DNA of 64,000 nt from Ananas comosus (lineage: Eukaryota; Streptophyta; Magnoliopsida; Poales; Bromeliaceae): contig NC_033638.1 in NCBI RefSeq assembly GCF_001540865.1, positions 6,763,474 to 6,827,473 on the forward strand, read 5' to 3'. The notes below the pieces were generated by a model. That model was not told the origin of the DNA. It saw nothing but the letters and a program-made list of their open reading frames with translations, and made no database searches. The translations under genes and the position numbers were made by a program. This document shows positions 1 through 12,283 of this stretch, piece after piece (the stretch's first letter is position 1; every line of letters starts with the position of its first letter).

Positions 1-460
1 ACGATCCACACCGTTAAAACTGATCTAGGGTATTTAAAGTTTCTAGAAATAAAATTTTATATTTTTTCGACATAGTTTATTTTATGATCAAACTATTTCA
101 AAATTGTCAATTTTCAATGGCTATTATGACGAGTTTGGAGTTTAACGGTGTAGAAGAATCTAAATTTCTTCAAATTTTGATAGAAAATACTTTAAACTAT
201 ATAGATTAAGGTTAACGTTCTTGATCTTAAATTTAAAAGTTCTATGCTCAAATTTTAAAGATTATTCAATTTCCACCGTCCATTTTGATATAATTTATTT
301 ATTAAGTAAACGATATCGAAAAAAACTAAAATTTTATTCCTAAGAAATTCATATACCCTAGATCATATTTAACGGTGTGGATCGTTGATTTGAACGCCCT
401 AAGATCGAAAACAAACACTATAGTACCGGAGCTCGGTACTATAGATAGTATAGTAGCCTA

Positions 461-462
<2 letters not shown>
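1..462. mobile_element. MITE-like element, family A (copy 1, cut by window edge)
   Basis: This lies in the intron of RPL10A. The core (AACGGTGT near 144-151, the TTTTTCGACAT block, GATCATATTTAACGGTGTGGATCG at 362-385) matches copies near 27.0, 30.2, 48.4 and 54.0 kb. The right end has an imperfect palindrome (AGTACCGGAGCTCGGTACT, 422-440) and ends near GATAGTATAGTAGCC. A (TA)n tract follows at 465-498. There is no coding capacity, so it is non-autonomous. Confidence 0.7.

Positions 463-464
<2 letters not shown>

Positions 465-498
<34 letters not shown>
465..498. repeat. (TA)n microsatellite
   Basis: An uninterrupted TA dinucleotide run next to the right end of the family A element. Confidence 0.95.
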
Positions 499-503
<5 letters not shown>

Positions 504-721
504 CAAATAACAAGTATTGATATGAAAATAAAGCTTCCAAAGAAGATACAGTAAGTATCTTCACACAACATATTCCTCAACTACATTGTCAAGTACCACT
601 CAACATAAAAGAGCAAGATCTGCAATGCAATATAAAGAGCATCTAATGTTAGGAAAGAGAAAAGTCTGCACAAACACTAGCTAAGTTATAAAAAGAATGA
701 GCATGAGAATGAAGTTCTTGC

Positions 722-2860
722 CTGCCTTGTTGAGTCCAGGACCAAGAAGTCGAGGAATCTGCTTAATTATAGCCTCGGATGCTAGGAAAGCATGATATTT
801 CTTGGCAAGCTTCTTCACTAACTTCTTATTTTTGTTCATCTTTTTGAGCCCTTCAACATCCATGTAGTCCAACCCAATTTTTTCAGCCTGCATAATAAAA
901 CATTTGAAATTGGTCCTAAAATCATGAGCAGATGATGCTATTTTCCATTAAATATTTCTAGAAGGTAAAATTTCATTGGCAGTCCTCGACCATTTAGCAT
1001 AGCTTCAGTTAGCCCCCAAACTTTCAGATTGTATAATCGGGCATTTACAAAATTGCATTCTGGAGCAAAATTATGCATTTTTTTAGGTTCCTTCATCAAA
1101 TTGAACAGCAATATCCATGTAATTGTCATCCAACTACCACAAAAGCGACTTACGGATTTCTCATATGGTAATTACAAGGGCATTTTCATTCAGTTCAAAT
1201 AGGATTTTAATGGAAAAGGGTAAGATAGTAATGGAGTGCAAAGTTTAGGGACTTGATTGTAACAATATAAAGAATTTGGGAAACAAACTGAAACCTTCAA
1301 AAACAGTTAGTAGGGACCATCTGGTGCAATTTACCTTTACTTCCAGCAATATAACTGTGTCATGATTAGCTATTGATAAGACATAGAAAATATAGACTTT
1401 AATTATAAATCATGCTTTCTACATATGAGATGTACGAATATGACATCCGAAATAAATTAGCATGAAGATAATCGCAAGCCATATACCTCTTCCACGTGCT
1501 GAGCATCGCCAAGCATGCAAACCTTCATCTTTGGGCGTGGGATATGAGGCAACTTCACAGAGCCGCTGAACCGCTTATCCTTCTGAGGGTCATAGTTTTT
1601 TAGCCCAATCTGCAACTCAACAGTCTCTGTGAACTTGCGCTTCTTCTCTCGAGAATCACCAACAACCTGAGAGATGGCCTCTTTCAGCGCATCACTCTGC
1701 AACTTGCTGTAAAAGGGAAAACAGAAGAGAGAATATGAATATTAGCCATAATGACACACCACATTAACTGCAAACAAATGATTTCACTTCATACTGCTCT
1801 GGACGTCATGCAACAGTATGTTTAGTTCAATTGAAGTGGTGTACATCAGAAACATCACAGTCACTCTTTAAGATAAATACAAATAAAATAATTATAATTA
1901 ATTACTCTTTATTTTATCTTCTATTAACTGTGGAATATAGAAAAACACGGCAGCCAAAACGAAATTAGCACTAAAGTGTATCCCTAAAATATGAAATGAA
2001 AAGGGGCAACAACTTCACTAACCAAAGTATTCACAAATTTTGAATGCAGATATGCACGATGAGCACAATTTACAATTGCCACTTTTTGCACCAAATAAAA
2101 ATCAACATTTTTTACTTCACTAGGATGTTACATTTATGTCCTTATAAAATATAGACCAACAAAATACATTCCATGAATTGCATATGCAACGCACAATGGA
2201 GAAAGCACAATAAGCACAATTTTCAATTGCCACTTTTTTCACCAAACAGAAATCGACATTGTTCTTCACCAGGACATTCCATTCGTATAAGCCAAAAAAA
2301 AATGTACTCTATGAATTGCATATGTAATCCGTAATGCAGATATACAACTTTTTCACCAAAAGAAAAGGGCATTTTTTGCTTCACCAGGACGTTCCAACCG
2401 TATAAACCAACAATACATATTCCACGAATTGCATATTCAATCAGCAAGTCGAATTTTGCCCATCACTGCAGTGAACCCCATAATCCATGGAAGCTCATCA
2501 AATCATATCAGATATCTAATCAATATAATTACAAATCAGTAATATTTAGCAAACCAACCCATTTTGATCAAAACCTGAGAACTCCATTCTCCGATCACTA
2601 CTACCATCCATCACAATAAGATCAGGTTATAATAAAAACTATGAAATCTCCTTTTTTTCACTCAAATTATATCGATAAGCCGCCAAAAATTAACAAACAA
2701 CGATATGCATTTAGATCAACATTGCATTGAAAAAAAAAATTCCTATAAACAATAAACTATGCACATCGAATGCATATAAAGAATAACACAAGAAAAATTA
2801 TAAAAAAGAAATTGACATAAAATTATACTAAAAATATACCAAAAAAATATGATACCTCAT
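722..2860 (-). CDS. RPL10A: 60S ribosomal protein L10a (uL1), 3' end outside the window
   Basis: Cytosolic large-subunit protein uL1, which forms the mobile L1 stalk near the ribosomal E site. Coding exons on the minus strand are 2860-2856 (ATG AG), 1706-1487 and 887-722, about 130 of the roughly 216 residues usual for the family. Recognisable segments include [48 protein letters not shown] and [20 protein letters not shown]. The phases agree: ATGAG joins C AAG TTG CAG, giving MSKLQSD as in plant homologues. The exon ending at 722 is followed by GCAAG rather than GTAAG, so this intron appears to be of the GC-AG class. The remaining C-terminal third (FPTLV onward in homologues) is not found in 1-680, so the intron probably runs out of the window and contains the transposon at 1-460. 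Identity is very secure. Confidence 0.95.
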
Positions 2861-2872
2861 GATTCTTCTCCT
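2856..2872 (-). other. RPL10A: Microexon carrying the RPL10A start codon
   Basis: On the minus strand, TTCCACAG is followed by AGGAGAAGAATCATGAG and then GTATCAT. This gives an exon of 17 nt (or 15 nt if the next AG is used) with the ATG and the first two bases of codon 2. The downstream exon begins with C AAG TTG, restoring Met-Ser-Lys-Leu. Both splice sites fit the consensus. Confidence 0.6.
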
Positions 2873-3095
2873 CTGTGGAAGATATTTCCCCTACTTCTCT
2901 TTTGCCTTCAAATTCAAATGAAAAAATGATGCACAAAGTATATGAGATGTAATTCCAAACGGAGAATTTAACAGAAAAAATCAACAAAAAAAAAACAGTA
3001 AAAGAGAGGGAAAAAGGTATTGGAAACAAGTGATTAAACAAAAATCAATAACAAATCATCAAAAACATATATATCAGAGATTAATCAATCGCATA

Positions 3096-3165
3096 CCTGG
3101 GAGGAGAGAAACCCTAATCTACGGAAGAGGGTTTTACGAGGCGGCTACGGCGAAAGATATAGCAA
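3096..3165 (-). other. RPL10A: 5'UTR exon of RPL10A
   Basis: Read on the minus strand, this block contains AAAACCCTAGC and AAACCC...ATTAGGGTTTC motifs typical of plant ribosomal protein leaders and ends in TCCCAG followed by GTATGCG, a good splice donor. The next acceptor is TTCCACAG at 2873-2880, directly before the tiny exon that carries the start codon. The 5' limit is a guess because no transcript is available. Confidence 0.6.
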
Positions 3166-3534
3166 AAAACCCTAGCAATCAACGGAAATCTAAAATTACC
3201 AAATAGTCCATAGTCTTTTCCTCAATACCGCATATATCCTTTTCTCTTTTTTATATTTTATTTAGCCATTTTGCAGGAAAATATTCTTTAGTTTTAATTT
3301 TGCAGTTTAGTCCTTTCTTTTGGCTGTTTAAAACTTTTTACCACAAATTTTGGAAGTAGGTTATCAGATAAATTATAACCGAATCAATCCAAATCAGTTT
3401 GAGATAATCGAAACCAAAACCAAATTGATGGCATAATGAGTCAAAGAAATTTTTAGTTTGGTTTATGTTTGATTTGTTTGTTTAAATACTAGAAGTTTTT
3501 TTTAAAAAAAAAAAGAAACGTAGGAAGCTATGTT

Positions 3535-3655
3535 TTTCGTTTATTTTTTCATTTATTTTTTAAAGTAAACTTACCTAGAAATATATAACAACTAGGCATC
3601 AAACTTGAAATATCAGGTATTAAACGTCGAGCTCTTAACCAACTATCTCAAAAGT
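3535..3655 (-). mobile_element. Degenerate tRNA-derived SINE
   Basis: The segment TTTAAAGTAAACTTACCTAGAA...CAACTAGGCATCAAACTTGAAATATCAGGTATTAAACGTC follows the same order of blocks as the better-preserved SINE copies at 4.1, 60.8 and 62.5 kb, but with many substitutions. It is read 3' to 5' on the plus strand. Confidence 0.45.
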
Positions 3656-4104
3656 ACGTGCTAATAAGAATAACTCATTCATTGCACTTAAGAGTACTCA
3701 GACACAGCGCTTCACAGATTTCAACCTCACTCAACACATCTATTAACTTATATGAATCCCCAATAATTTTTGCTATGTGGCAAGTTGTCCTTCACCCTCA
3801 CCAGCATTTGACCCTCCGCATTTCCTTCATCAAACTTTTAATTAATGCATTTAATTAATTCATCTAAATATTTTCACTACCAAACTTTTAATTAATGTAT
3901 TTAAATAGTTTCGCTATAATCTACAATTTTCACTTCTCTCTCCAATTAATTTGTTATAATCTTTCTCCTTTCCTACACCAGACTTCTAATTAATGCATCC
4001 AAACCATCCGCTACCATTTATAATCCGCATCTTTTCATCTCCAATTAATTTATCAATTTTCTCTCCCTCATTTTTTTCTATACACCGTCGCCTCTCTCCC
4101 TCCC
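3656..4104. repeat. Degenerate AATTAATGCATTTAA-type repeats
   Basis: There is no gene here. Short degenerate units of the type CAAACTTTTAATTAATGCATTTAA recur several times (about 3831-3860, 3880-3905, 3985-4010), followed by CT-rich sequence. Confidence 0.5.
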
Positions 4105-4250
4105 TTTTTTTTGAGAGATAGGTAGCACGCTACCCGCTTCGTTTATTTCATTTAGAAATAAACTTAGCTGGAAATATGAATCAACTAGGATTCGAACTTG
4201 GGTCTCGGGTACCAACCACCAAACCCTTTGTCACTTTCTCACTAATGCGT
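4105..4250 (-). mobile_element. tRNA-derived SINE, copy S1
   Basis: On the minus strand it reads GTGACAAAGGGTTTGGTGGTTGG...AAGTTCGAATCCTAGTTGATT...TTTATTTCTAAATGAAATAAACGAAGCGGGTAGCGTGCTACC and ends in an A-rich tail. AGTTCGAATCC matches the Pol III box B (GGTTCGANTCC). Imperfect flanking repeats, GCCTCTCTCCCTCC (from 4090) and GCCTATCTCCCCTC (4251-4264), look like a worn target-site duplication. Confidence 0.7.
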
Positions 4251-4264
4251 GCCTATCTCCCCTC

Positions 4265-5630
4265 TCGGCCGCAGGTGAAGGGATCGTCGTTATCTTTATT
4301 ATCATCATCCTCGGAGAATGCGTCATCATTTGATGTTCCCTTATTATTAATTACTCCTATAGTTTTTACCCGCCGCAAAGTGGAGACTCCTTCACTGGTT
4401 TGTGTATTAAATCTTTTGTTGGGTCTTTTACCGTTGGATCGATTATGGGCTGCAGTCCTAATTAACTTATTAAGTTGAACCCAACTTAACTCAATAGTCT
4501 TCTAAGTTATTGTCGTGTGACAGTAGGATCTATTTTAGCCAATAATAAAATACATGCTGGTAAAAAGGATACATCAATTGCACTTAAGAACTCAGTCACA
4601 ATGCTTAGCAGGTTTCGACCTGATTCAATTCATCTGAATGTTAGATTTATTATTGGATTTCTTACCGTTGAATTTATTGTAGACCATAACTCCATTCAAC
4701 TTATTGGGTTGAGTTCAACTCAACTTAATAGATTTCTGAGTCTATTATTACAAGACAGAAAGTTGAACTTATTTAAACTGATTAAAAATAGCCAACGCTA
4801 AGTGCGGATCAATTTGGTTTTTGGTATAGGGAGAGAGAGAGAGATAGAGGTTAGAGTATTTTTAGAAGCAAACTTAGGAGTTTATTTCTATATCGTTGCT
4901 GTTGATGGGGAATAATAAAATTTGCACATTCAAAATATGATTTAAGCTATTTAAATTTTTAAAATATTATTTGTCTAGTAATCAAATAGACTCAAAATCA
5001 CTTTATATTAATCATTAAAATTTATTAATTTTAAGACAACTCACATACTAGATAAATAAGATCATAAAATTATAAAATTCGAACCCTAAAAAGTTCATAG
5101 AGCCCGTATCAAGTTCAAATTGCTTACGTATACAAAATATTCGCTCTCATTTCAGTTTTTGGATCATAAAATCAAATTGTAGCTTGCCATGTGAGAATGT
5201 TTCTAATCCAATCAAATCAGTTACAGCCAAAAATTGAACCAAATCAAACTAAAAAATTATGGATTTGGTTTACTGTAGTTTTTCTCTTTTTTTTCTTTCT
5301 TTTTTTTTCTTTTTTTTTTCTTGTACCATGCTCACCCACACACCTATGCACTGGATCATCAGGCTTTACATATTACTCTTCTATAATTAATAATGTGAAT
5401 CCATTTACAGATTGGCTTATAGATAAAGCAGTGTGGCATTTTTAGATTCTCACATTGAAAAATAAATTGATGTAGAATAATAATTTAAAGAGCAGAGAAT
5501 TAACATGCACTATTACCTTGAAATTTAAATGTGTTAGAACAAATACCGCAATAAAAATCTGATTGTGATTTAAATCTAACTAAATTTTATTATGAAAATA
5601 AATAAATACAACTTACAGATAATTGCTAAA
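4265..5630. other. Gene-free stretch, degenerate repeats
   Basis: I find no gene. Two related segments near 4395-4480 and 4640-4745 share TTTTACCGTTG and the AACTTATT(A/G)(A/G)GTTGA...CAACTTAA blocks, suggesting an old duplicated or inverted transposon fragment. A polypyrimidine tract lies at 5283-5323. The rest is AT-rich without recognisable structure. Confidence 0.4.
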
Positions 5631-5639
5631 TCCAAATAG

Positions 5640-5800
5640 AAAATTTGATCCGGAAGCGTGCGAGGCACTGCCCTAAGGCGTATTCCCGTCCTTACGTGCG
5701 AGATTAACCAGGAACAACACCCCAAGGTACGACCGGAATTCCTCTTTCTGTGAGCACGATCGTGAAGGAGGTTGACAAAGACTCTTTTAACATCCGATGA
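5640..5800. other. GC-richer block of unknown origin
   Basis: About 160 bases (GATCCGGAAGCGTGCGAGGC...CCCGTCCTTACGTGCGAG...GGTACGACCGGAATTCC) have clearly higher GC than the flanks and no reading frame. It resembles a remnant of a retroelement LTR or a gene fragment, but I cannot assign it. Confidence 0.35.
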
Positions 5801-6543
5801 CTAAAAGGATTAAGAAATTGAATAGAATAGAGATTAAAAATACTTCTTTCTCTTTTTCTTCTCACTCTCCAATGTTCATATCATATGAACAGTGCAAAAG
5901 GCATTATATATAGGGACTTGAGAAAAGAATGTTAGAGACCCACTCCTTTAATCCGTATGTTCCGACTTATTAATTGAAATAGTAAATAATAATAATAATA
6001 AAAGCTAATAAATGAGAATAAAAGGGTTAATAAATAAAATAATAATAATTAGGAAATTTTGGATTTTTTCTCCAATAAAATGCTCGAATTTTTGCGTTGT
6101 ATGGATGATTCTAATATAAGTAAGTTACATTCTTGGTCACCAAGAGTCAGTTTGGAAATTCTCTTGTTTGTTTCACAGATTACGGAGAGATATAAAGTGG
6201 TTCTTAACCTTAGATTCTCACTTTTGTTACTTGGTTTGCCGTAACTTTACCTTCATAGAACTAATTCTCAAAATACTGTAGTTATTTTCGTCCCATTCCA
6301 GGCTGAAGTCAATTACGAAAAAATAACAGAGTGAGAAAAAAAAAAATAGGAAACTTCAACTTTTACGTCATTTACTTCGTTTTTCTCAAACAAATAGCAA
6401 AGCTGAAAAAACTTCAGCTTTTGTTTTATTTATTTCTTTTTTCTCAAATAAACAACAAAACTGAAAAAATTTCAGCTTCATAATTATAAAAATAAAGAGC
6501 AAAACTGTGGCATTCCAATAGTCTCGCATTGAATAATATGAAA

Positions 6544-6580
<37 letters not shown>

Positions 6581-7400
6581 TAGCTTTCTCGAAACCATAA
6601 GAAAGAAAAATTGGAAAAGGGGGGTTTTTCATGGATTTTTTTTTTTCTGAAAACTAATTTTTCATGCTTTTCTGAGGAACCAAACACCTAAACGAATAGA
6701 AACTACTTTTTCAGCCAAAAAACTATTTTCTAAAACTTTTTCCGAGAAATCAAAGAATAACTAATTTTTATTTTTTTTCTCCCTCCTAATTAACTTCTTT
6801 CTGGGTTGAGAAAAATTTGTATTTACAATAAACTACACAACGAAACTAAATATTTATGGCCGAAAGTAAATTCACTCGGTCATTTTTATTCACATTCAGT
6901 GAAACAAACATGCCCTGAAAGATGCGCGCGCGAGAGAATCCTCTATAATACAATACCCACAAGTAATTAAAGTTCCAAAGTTTTGGGTTATCAAATTGGT
7001 GAAGCAAAATAGATCTAGAGATATTGAAAATTGAAATCACCACGCTTTCACTAGCTATCGTATTCCCCTAAGCTTGGTAGTTCAAATGGGTTGAAAAAGT
7101 GTAGGCTAGTTTGAAATAGAGCCCTAAAATTGTTTTTTTTTTAAAAAAAAATTTCCAATGATGTTTAATTTCTTAACTTTTATTGGTTTTAGTTTTAGTG
7201 ATTTTCACCATACGGATTGGTAATTTCGTTAAACTTGTTGGTAATTTTTAGTTCATACTTAATTCCTTAACTATATTACCTGGATTTTAATTTGAAAAAT
7301 TTGCGAGTTCGCATCAATAGCTTATCACTGGCTTATTAATAGAATTTCTTATTCATTTGATGGAAATTACGAAGATTGAAAGAAACAAAAGTTAGCGGAG

Positions 7401-7432
<32 letters not shown>

Positions 7433-7436
7433 GTTA
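5801..7436. other. Gene-free AT-rich stretch
   Basis: No gene is supported. It contains a (TA)n run at 6546-6576, an AAT-type trinucleotide run at 7402-7432, and two similar TTCAGCTTTT...TTTTTCTCAAA(C/T)AAA segments (6358-6425 and 6410-6475), a small tandem duplication. Confidence 0.5.
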
Positions 7437-8318
7437 AATGGATTAATTACACCAATGGTCCCTAACCTTTACACTGTTTTTCAATTTGGTCCCCAACCTT
7501 TTTTTTTTTGCAATCAAATTCCTAATCTTTTGATTTCATTTCAATTAAGTCCCAGCCGTTAGATAGCTGTTAAAATTGACGAAAAATGTCACGTCAGCAC
7601 TATATCAGTGCCACAGAGGCGCCATGTCAGCGCCACGGTGGCGCTGTGTCAGTGGATTACAAAAGAAAAAAGGTTATGGACCAAATTGAAAAACGGTGCA
7701 AAGGTTGAGGACCAATGGTGTAATTAATCCATTAAATTTATAAATTCAAAAAAAATTTAAATTTTGATTTTGGATTCAAATTTAAATTGGAATTCAAATT
7801 CCGATTTTGTATTTAATTTTAAATTCAAATTCACATCTCGAATTCTAAATTCTAATTTAATTTCAAACTTCGATTTGAAATTTCAAATTCAAAATGTGAA
7901 TTTGAATTCGAAGTTTAAATTCAAATTTAGAATTGAAATCAAATATTAAATTCAAATTTAAATTTTGAATTCAAATTTAAAATTAAAAATCAAATTTTTG
8001 AATATGATTTTAAATTTAAATTCAGATTTTAGGACATAATTGTAATAAAATCAAAAGGTTAGGGACTCAAATAAAAAAAAAAGATTGGGGACCCAAGTGA
8101 AAATTAGTGCGAAGGTTGGAGACTACCGGTGTAATTAACCCAAAAGACACCAACGTGGCGCCTACGTGTCAGTTTCTGTCGAGTGTGACGGAATTATAGA
8201 CGGTTGGCCCTAATTGAAATATTTTATTACAATTGGGAACTCAATTGACAAAAAAAAAGATTAGAAACCTAGTTGAAAATTTGGAAAAAGGTTGGGGACT
8301 AATGGTGTAATTTACCCA
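7437..8318. mobile_element. Foldback/MITE composite with long inverted repeats
   Basis: The left arm (ATGGATTAATTACACCAATGG, TCCCTAACC, TTTTTCAATTTGGTCC) is inverted at 7680-7735, giving an arm of about 60 bp around a GC-rich centre with repeated GCCA(C/T)G(T/G) motifs (7590-7655). A second set of the same arms occurs at 8040-8145 and 8220-8318. Between them (7740-8030) lies extremely AT-rich sequence of repeated AAATTCAAATTT-type words. There is no coding capacity. Confidence 0.65.
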
Positions 8319-8320
8319 AG

Positions 8321-8686
8321 TTAAAATACAGAAAATCTTTCTTTAAATATCTTTTTTTTTATCTTTCTTTTCTGATTTTCAAAACCTATATTTTACTCTT
8401 TAAAAATTTTGTAAATATTTTCAGAAGGTTACGTCATTAACGGAGAGTACGAAATAACCAAATTACTCTTACTTATTTTATAAGTAAATATATATATATA
8501 TATTAAATATATTTTTGTTATTTTTAAGCGTATTTTCGATATAAATTATAAGAAATAGACAAAATAGTAACAGAATCCCGTCGGAGGGGAGCTAAATATA
8601 TCAAATTAAAATTTTAAGGGAGTTTTGAAAGTTATAGGAAAAAAAAATTAAAAAAGCAGATATTTACCGAAAAATTTTCTGTATTT
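8321..8686. mobile_element. MITE-like inverted-repeat element (TTAAAATACAGAAAAT ends)
   Basis: The left end reads GTTAAAATACAGAAAATC and the right end is its complement, TTTTCTGTATTTTAGC. Interior motifs (TCATTAACGGAGAGTACG, CCGTCGGAGGGGAGC) resemble those of the elements at 8705 and 63347. Confidence 0.6.
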
Positions 8687-8704
8687 TAGCAAAAAAAAAA
8701 AAAA

Positions 8705-9073
8705 GCTAAATTATATAAAACTCCCCTATCAAAATTCGATTTTTCACTTTCCCTCCCTGTCATTTAAAAACCTACGTTTTGCCTCATTGTAAAATGAAAA
8801 ATGTTCACAGGGTGTAAGGTGTAAATTATGATGACAAAATGACAATTTTGCCCCTCACTATTTTTGGCGCACAGAAGAGAAGACTGAAGGCATTTTTGGT
8901 ATAAAAAAATATATATAATAATATTTTATAAACGGAACCATAACAGATCACTAACGGCAGGAGGTGAGGTGAATATTTTTCATTTTACAATGGGGCAAAG
9001 TATAAGTTTTTAAATGACAGAGGAGAAAAGCGAAAAATCGGATTTTGACAGGAAAATTTTCTATGATTTGGCC
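8705..9073. mobile_element. MITE with ~110-bp terminal inverted repeats
   Basis: The left arm (CTAAATTATATAAAACTCCC...TGTCATTTAAAAACCTACGT...CATTGTAAAATGAAAAATGTTCAC) pairs with the right arm (GTGAATATTTTTCATTTTACAATGGGGC...TTTTTAAATGACAGAGG...GGAAAATTTTCTATGATTTGG). The interior is about 130 bp without coding capacity. Confidence 0.75.
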
Positions 9074-9517
9074 CCAAAAAAAATAAAAATGAAGATTAAT
9101 TTGAGACCTACATGGGAATATTTGTCTGCAACAACCATGTGATTGTTTGAATGATGGGAAACACAATGGTAGCTAGAACTCCGCTCAAACATCATACATC
9201 AGTTAGAATCCAAATCGTCACCTAATTAATTAAACTATAAAATTTCATGATGCTTATGACAGATGCACAGTAATAGCACCCAAAGAATTAAATTGGTTGT
9301 TTATATAATTATAAACTATTCATAGAGTAATTAATTTGTGGTTAGTTTGGTTTTTTTTTTTCCCAATATTTTTTTGACAATTTTATAGATTAAATCAGGG
9401 CTAAATAACAAGTTTGGGACAGCATACGCCACGCAGACGATAAATACCGGTATACATGATCATCAATTATTTAGTTCAGATAGATATTAGAATCGGAATA
9501 AATCATTCCCATTGTCG

Positions 9518-10174
9518 GTGTTTGGTTCAGATAGATATCAAAAACGTAATCAAATTAATATGTCAATTTTATCTTTATAATATATTAATTTAAATTCAAA
9601 CTAAAAATTAAATATTAAAAATATGGGTCAAAATTTGTAAATGATGTCAAAATTTTAAATATTTTTTAAAAAAAAATTAAAATTTGAAATTGAACGGATA
9701 ATTCAAAATATAAAACTAAATTTCGATATTGAAATTCAAACTTAAAATTATAATTTCAATTTCAATTTGAATCCATAAATTTAGTTTAAAGTTTAAATAA
9801 AATTTGAATAAAACTTTAGATTTTAAATTAAATTTAAATTTATAAATTAGATTCAAAATGCTTGATTGAATTTTAATTTTTAATTTAAGTTCAAATTAAA
9901 ATTAAAATTTATAAATATAATTTTTCAACTTAAATTTTTTATTTTAATTAAAAAATAAACTAAAAAAAGGTTACATTTAATCCGAACAAATCTATTCTAC
10001 CGGGATTCAATTTCCAATCAGGCATCTTAGGCCAGATTGGAAAAATGAGTAATTGAGGGATTCCCATTCATCCGGAAATCGGAATCGAAATGGAAATTCC
10101 GCATATCAAATACGGACAAACGAATTCGTATTTCAATTTTATGGTGAAAAAAAGGCGAACCAAATAAGTCCTTA
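9518..10174. mobile_element. Candidate Tourist/hAT-like MITE
   Basis: The left end GGTGTTTGGTTCAG and the right end GAACCAAATAAGTCCTTA have the inverted TTTGGTTC motif typical of plant MITEs. The interior is very AT-rich with many TTTAAATT words. Boundaries are approximate. Confidence 0.45.
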
Positions 10175-10678
10175 AAATAGTTGGTTGATACCTTGGAGTG
10201 AAAATAAAATGTGTATATTAGAAAAGTAACAAAATAAAAATACGCGCGCTAAACTAGGTAGAGTTAGAGGCTAATCGAAGTTTAAGTACCCACTAATGAA
10301 CTTAATGTAACTCATGTGTCTTATCAAAGATGGAGTATACATGAAGTGTTAATTATACATAGCTTGAGTGACAAGAGTCTGTGTACAGATTCACAAAAAA
10401 GAGTTATTCAACCTCTCCCACCAAACCACCACCTAAATTACCATCACCCCAATTAATCCATGCAAACACACACACACAAACACACACATGCATGCATAAT
10501 AATTTACAATAAAAATCCAGATTTGGGCAACAACACACATCAACCCCTCTTGACACTGCAATGGTATACCATGTCCAATCACATATTTAGAGAGAGAAAG
10601 ATCTAGAGAGAGAGAGGAAAAGGACCAGGAGGAGAAAATGATGGTTCAGTATTTGATGAACTACCCTACTCTCTCCCC

Positions 10679-10710
<32 letters not shown>

Positions 10711-10850
10711 TGTGTACAGCAGGTGTTCAACAGTCAAACCAAACATGGCCATCTCATAAAAACAGGCATCAAAAACCCACAAGTTTTTACTTCTTGGCCA
10801 CTGCACTATTATCTCCACCTCCTCCTCCTCCTTATCTCACAAGAAAACAG
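10175..10850. other. Upstream region of the GDSL gene
   Basis: No gene. It contains a CA-rich tract (10465-10490), a (CT)n run at 10674-10704 and CCTCCTCCTCC at 10816-10832. It probably holds the promoter of the GDSL lipase that starts at 10965. Confidence 0.5.
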
Positions 10851-10853
10851 CCC

Positions 10854-10861
10854 CTATATAC
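10854..10861 (+). promoter_or_regulatory. TATA box of the GDSL lipase
   Basis: CTATATAC lies 104-111 bases before the ATG. This spacing puts transcription start near 10885-10895 and the (GA)n tract inside the leader. Confidence 0.55.
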
Positions 10862-10894
10862 ACTTCCTGTATTCTAAAAGAACACAACAATAAC

Positions 10895-10898
<4 letters not shown>

Positions 10899-10932
<34 letters not shown>
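10899..10932. repeat. (GA)n tract in the GDSL 5' leader
   Basis: About 17 GA units lie between the TATA box and the start codon. GA tracts of this kind are bound by plant BPC/GAGA factors, so a regulatory role is possible but not shown. Confidence 0.85.
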
Positions 10933-10935
<3 letters not shown>

Positions 10936-10964
10936 GGTACAAAGAAGAAGAAGTAATATTAAGC

Positions 10965-12283
10965 ATGGCCATGAAGTTGGTGGTGGTGGTGGTGGTGGCA
11001 GTGGCGATTTGCGCGACTGCAGTGGCAGCAGCAACAGACGACGACGAGCCGATCGGAGCGTCGTTCGTGTTCGGGGACTCGCTGGTCGACTCGGGGAACA
11101 ACAACTACCTCTCCTCACTGTCGAAGGCCGACATGCCGCCCAACGGCATCGACTTCGCCGCCTCCGGCGGGCAGCCCACCGGGCGGTTCACCAACGGGAA
11201 AACCATAGCCGACGTCATCGGTAAGTGCATATAACATTAATAACTGCGCTTAAACATTTTGTGTCGGTCCGTGTTACAAAACTTTATTTTCTTACTGTAG
11301 GAGAATTGCTGGGGCAAACGCACTACGCGACGCCGTTTCTCGCTCCGAACACGACGGGTCGTGTGATACTAAACGGTGTAAACTATGCGTCGGGAGGAGC
11401 AGGAATCATGAACGGAACGGGACGAATCTTCGTATGTTTCTTCTAAATTTAAATTTTTGCGAAACATAAACCAAATTTAATCCTTTTTGAGTAAGATGTA
11501 TTGTAAATTTGTAAGTTTCTGAGATCATAGTATAAGAATGTTGAAGCATACATATATAAACCATGTGTTATATGAGTATATATGTGTTTCCTTTTGCACA
11601 GGTTAATAGGATTGGAATGGACGTACAAATCGATTACTACAACATAACTCGGCAACAAATAGGTGAACTACTGGGGGAGGCCAAAGCAAAGCAGTTCTTA
11701 GCAAGCAAAGCGATTTTCTCGATCACCGTCGGATCGAACGACTTCCTCAACAACTATCTCTTCCCCCTGCTCTCCGCGGGAGTGCGAGTCCTCGAATCGC
11801 CCGACGGCTTCATCAACGACATGCTCGCGAACCTCAAATCGCAACTCACAGTAATATATATACAGCCCTGATAATCTCTTTACGCTTATATAAAAGACAC
11901 AAACTGTGCAGTTTTCGCAGACCGAGCTTTCGAACGTTCGTTCTGTTGTTGCTGTTGCAGAGGATGTACGCGTTGGATGCGCGAAAGTTTGTGGTGGCGA
12001 ACGTCGGTCCCCTCGGATGCATCCCGTATCAGAAGACGATAAACCGAGTCGGGGAGGCCGAGTGTGCCAGCTTACCGAACCAGCTCGCGGTGCAGTACAA
12101 CGGTCGGCTGAGGGATCTGCTCGCGGAACTGAATGACAATCTCCCGGGCGCCAAATTTTGCCTCGCGAATGTGTACGATCTTGTCATGGAGCTGATCTCA
12201 AACTACGAGCATTACGGTAAGAGCAGAATTCCGTTTCAGGACTAAATTCTCGTTCTCTTACCGACAAATCTGGATTGAAAAAA

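Noticed and set aside
4176..4478. Open frame of 100 codons on the plus strand
   Set aside because: Its first half is antisense SINE S1 and the rest is low-complexity Ser/Leu; no homology recognised and no codon bias.
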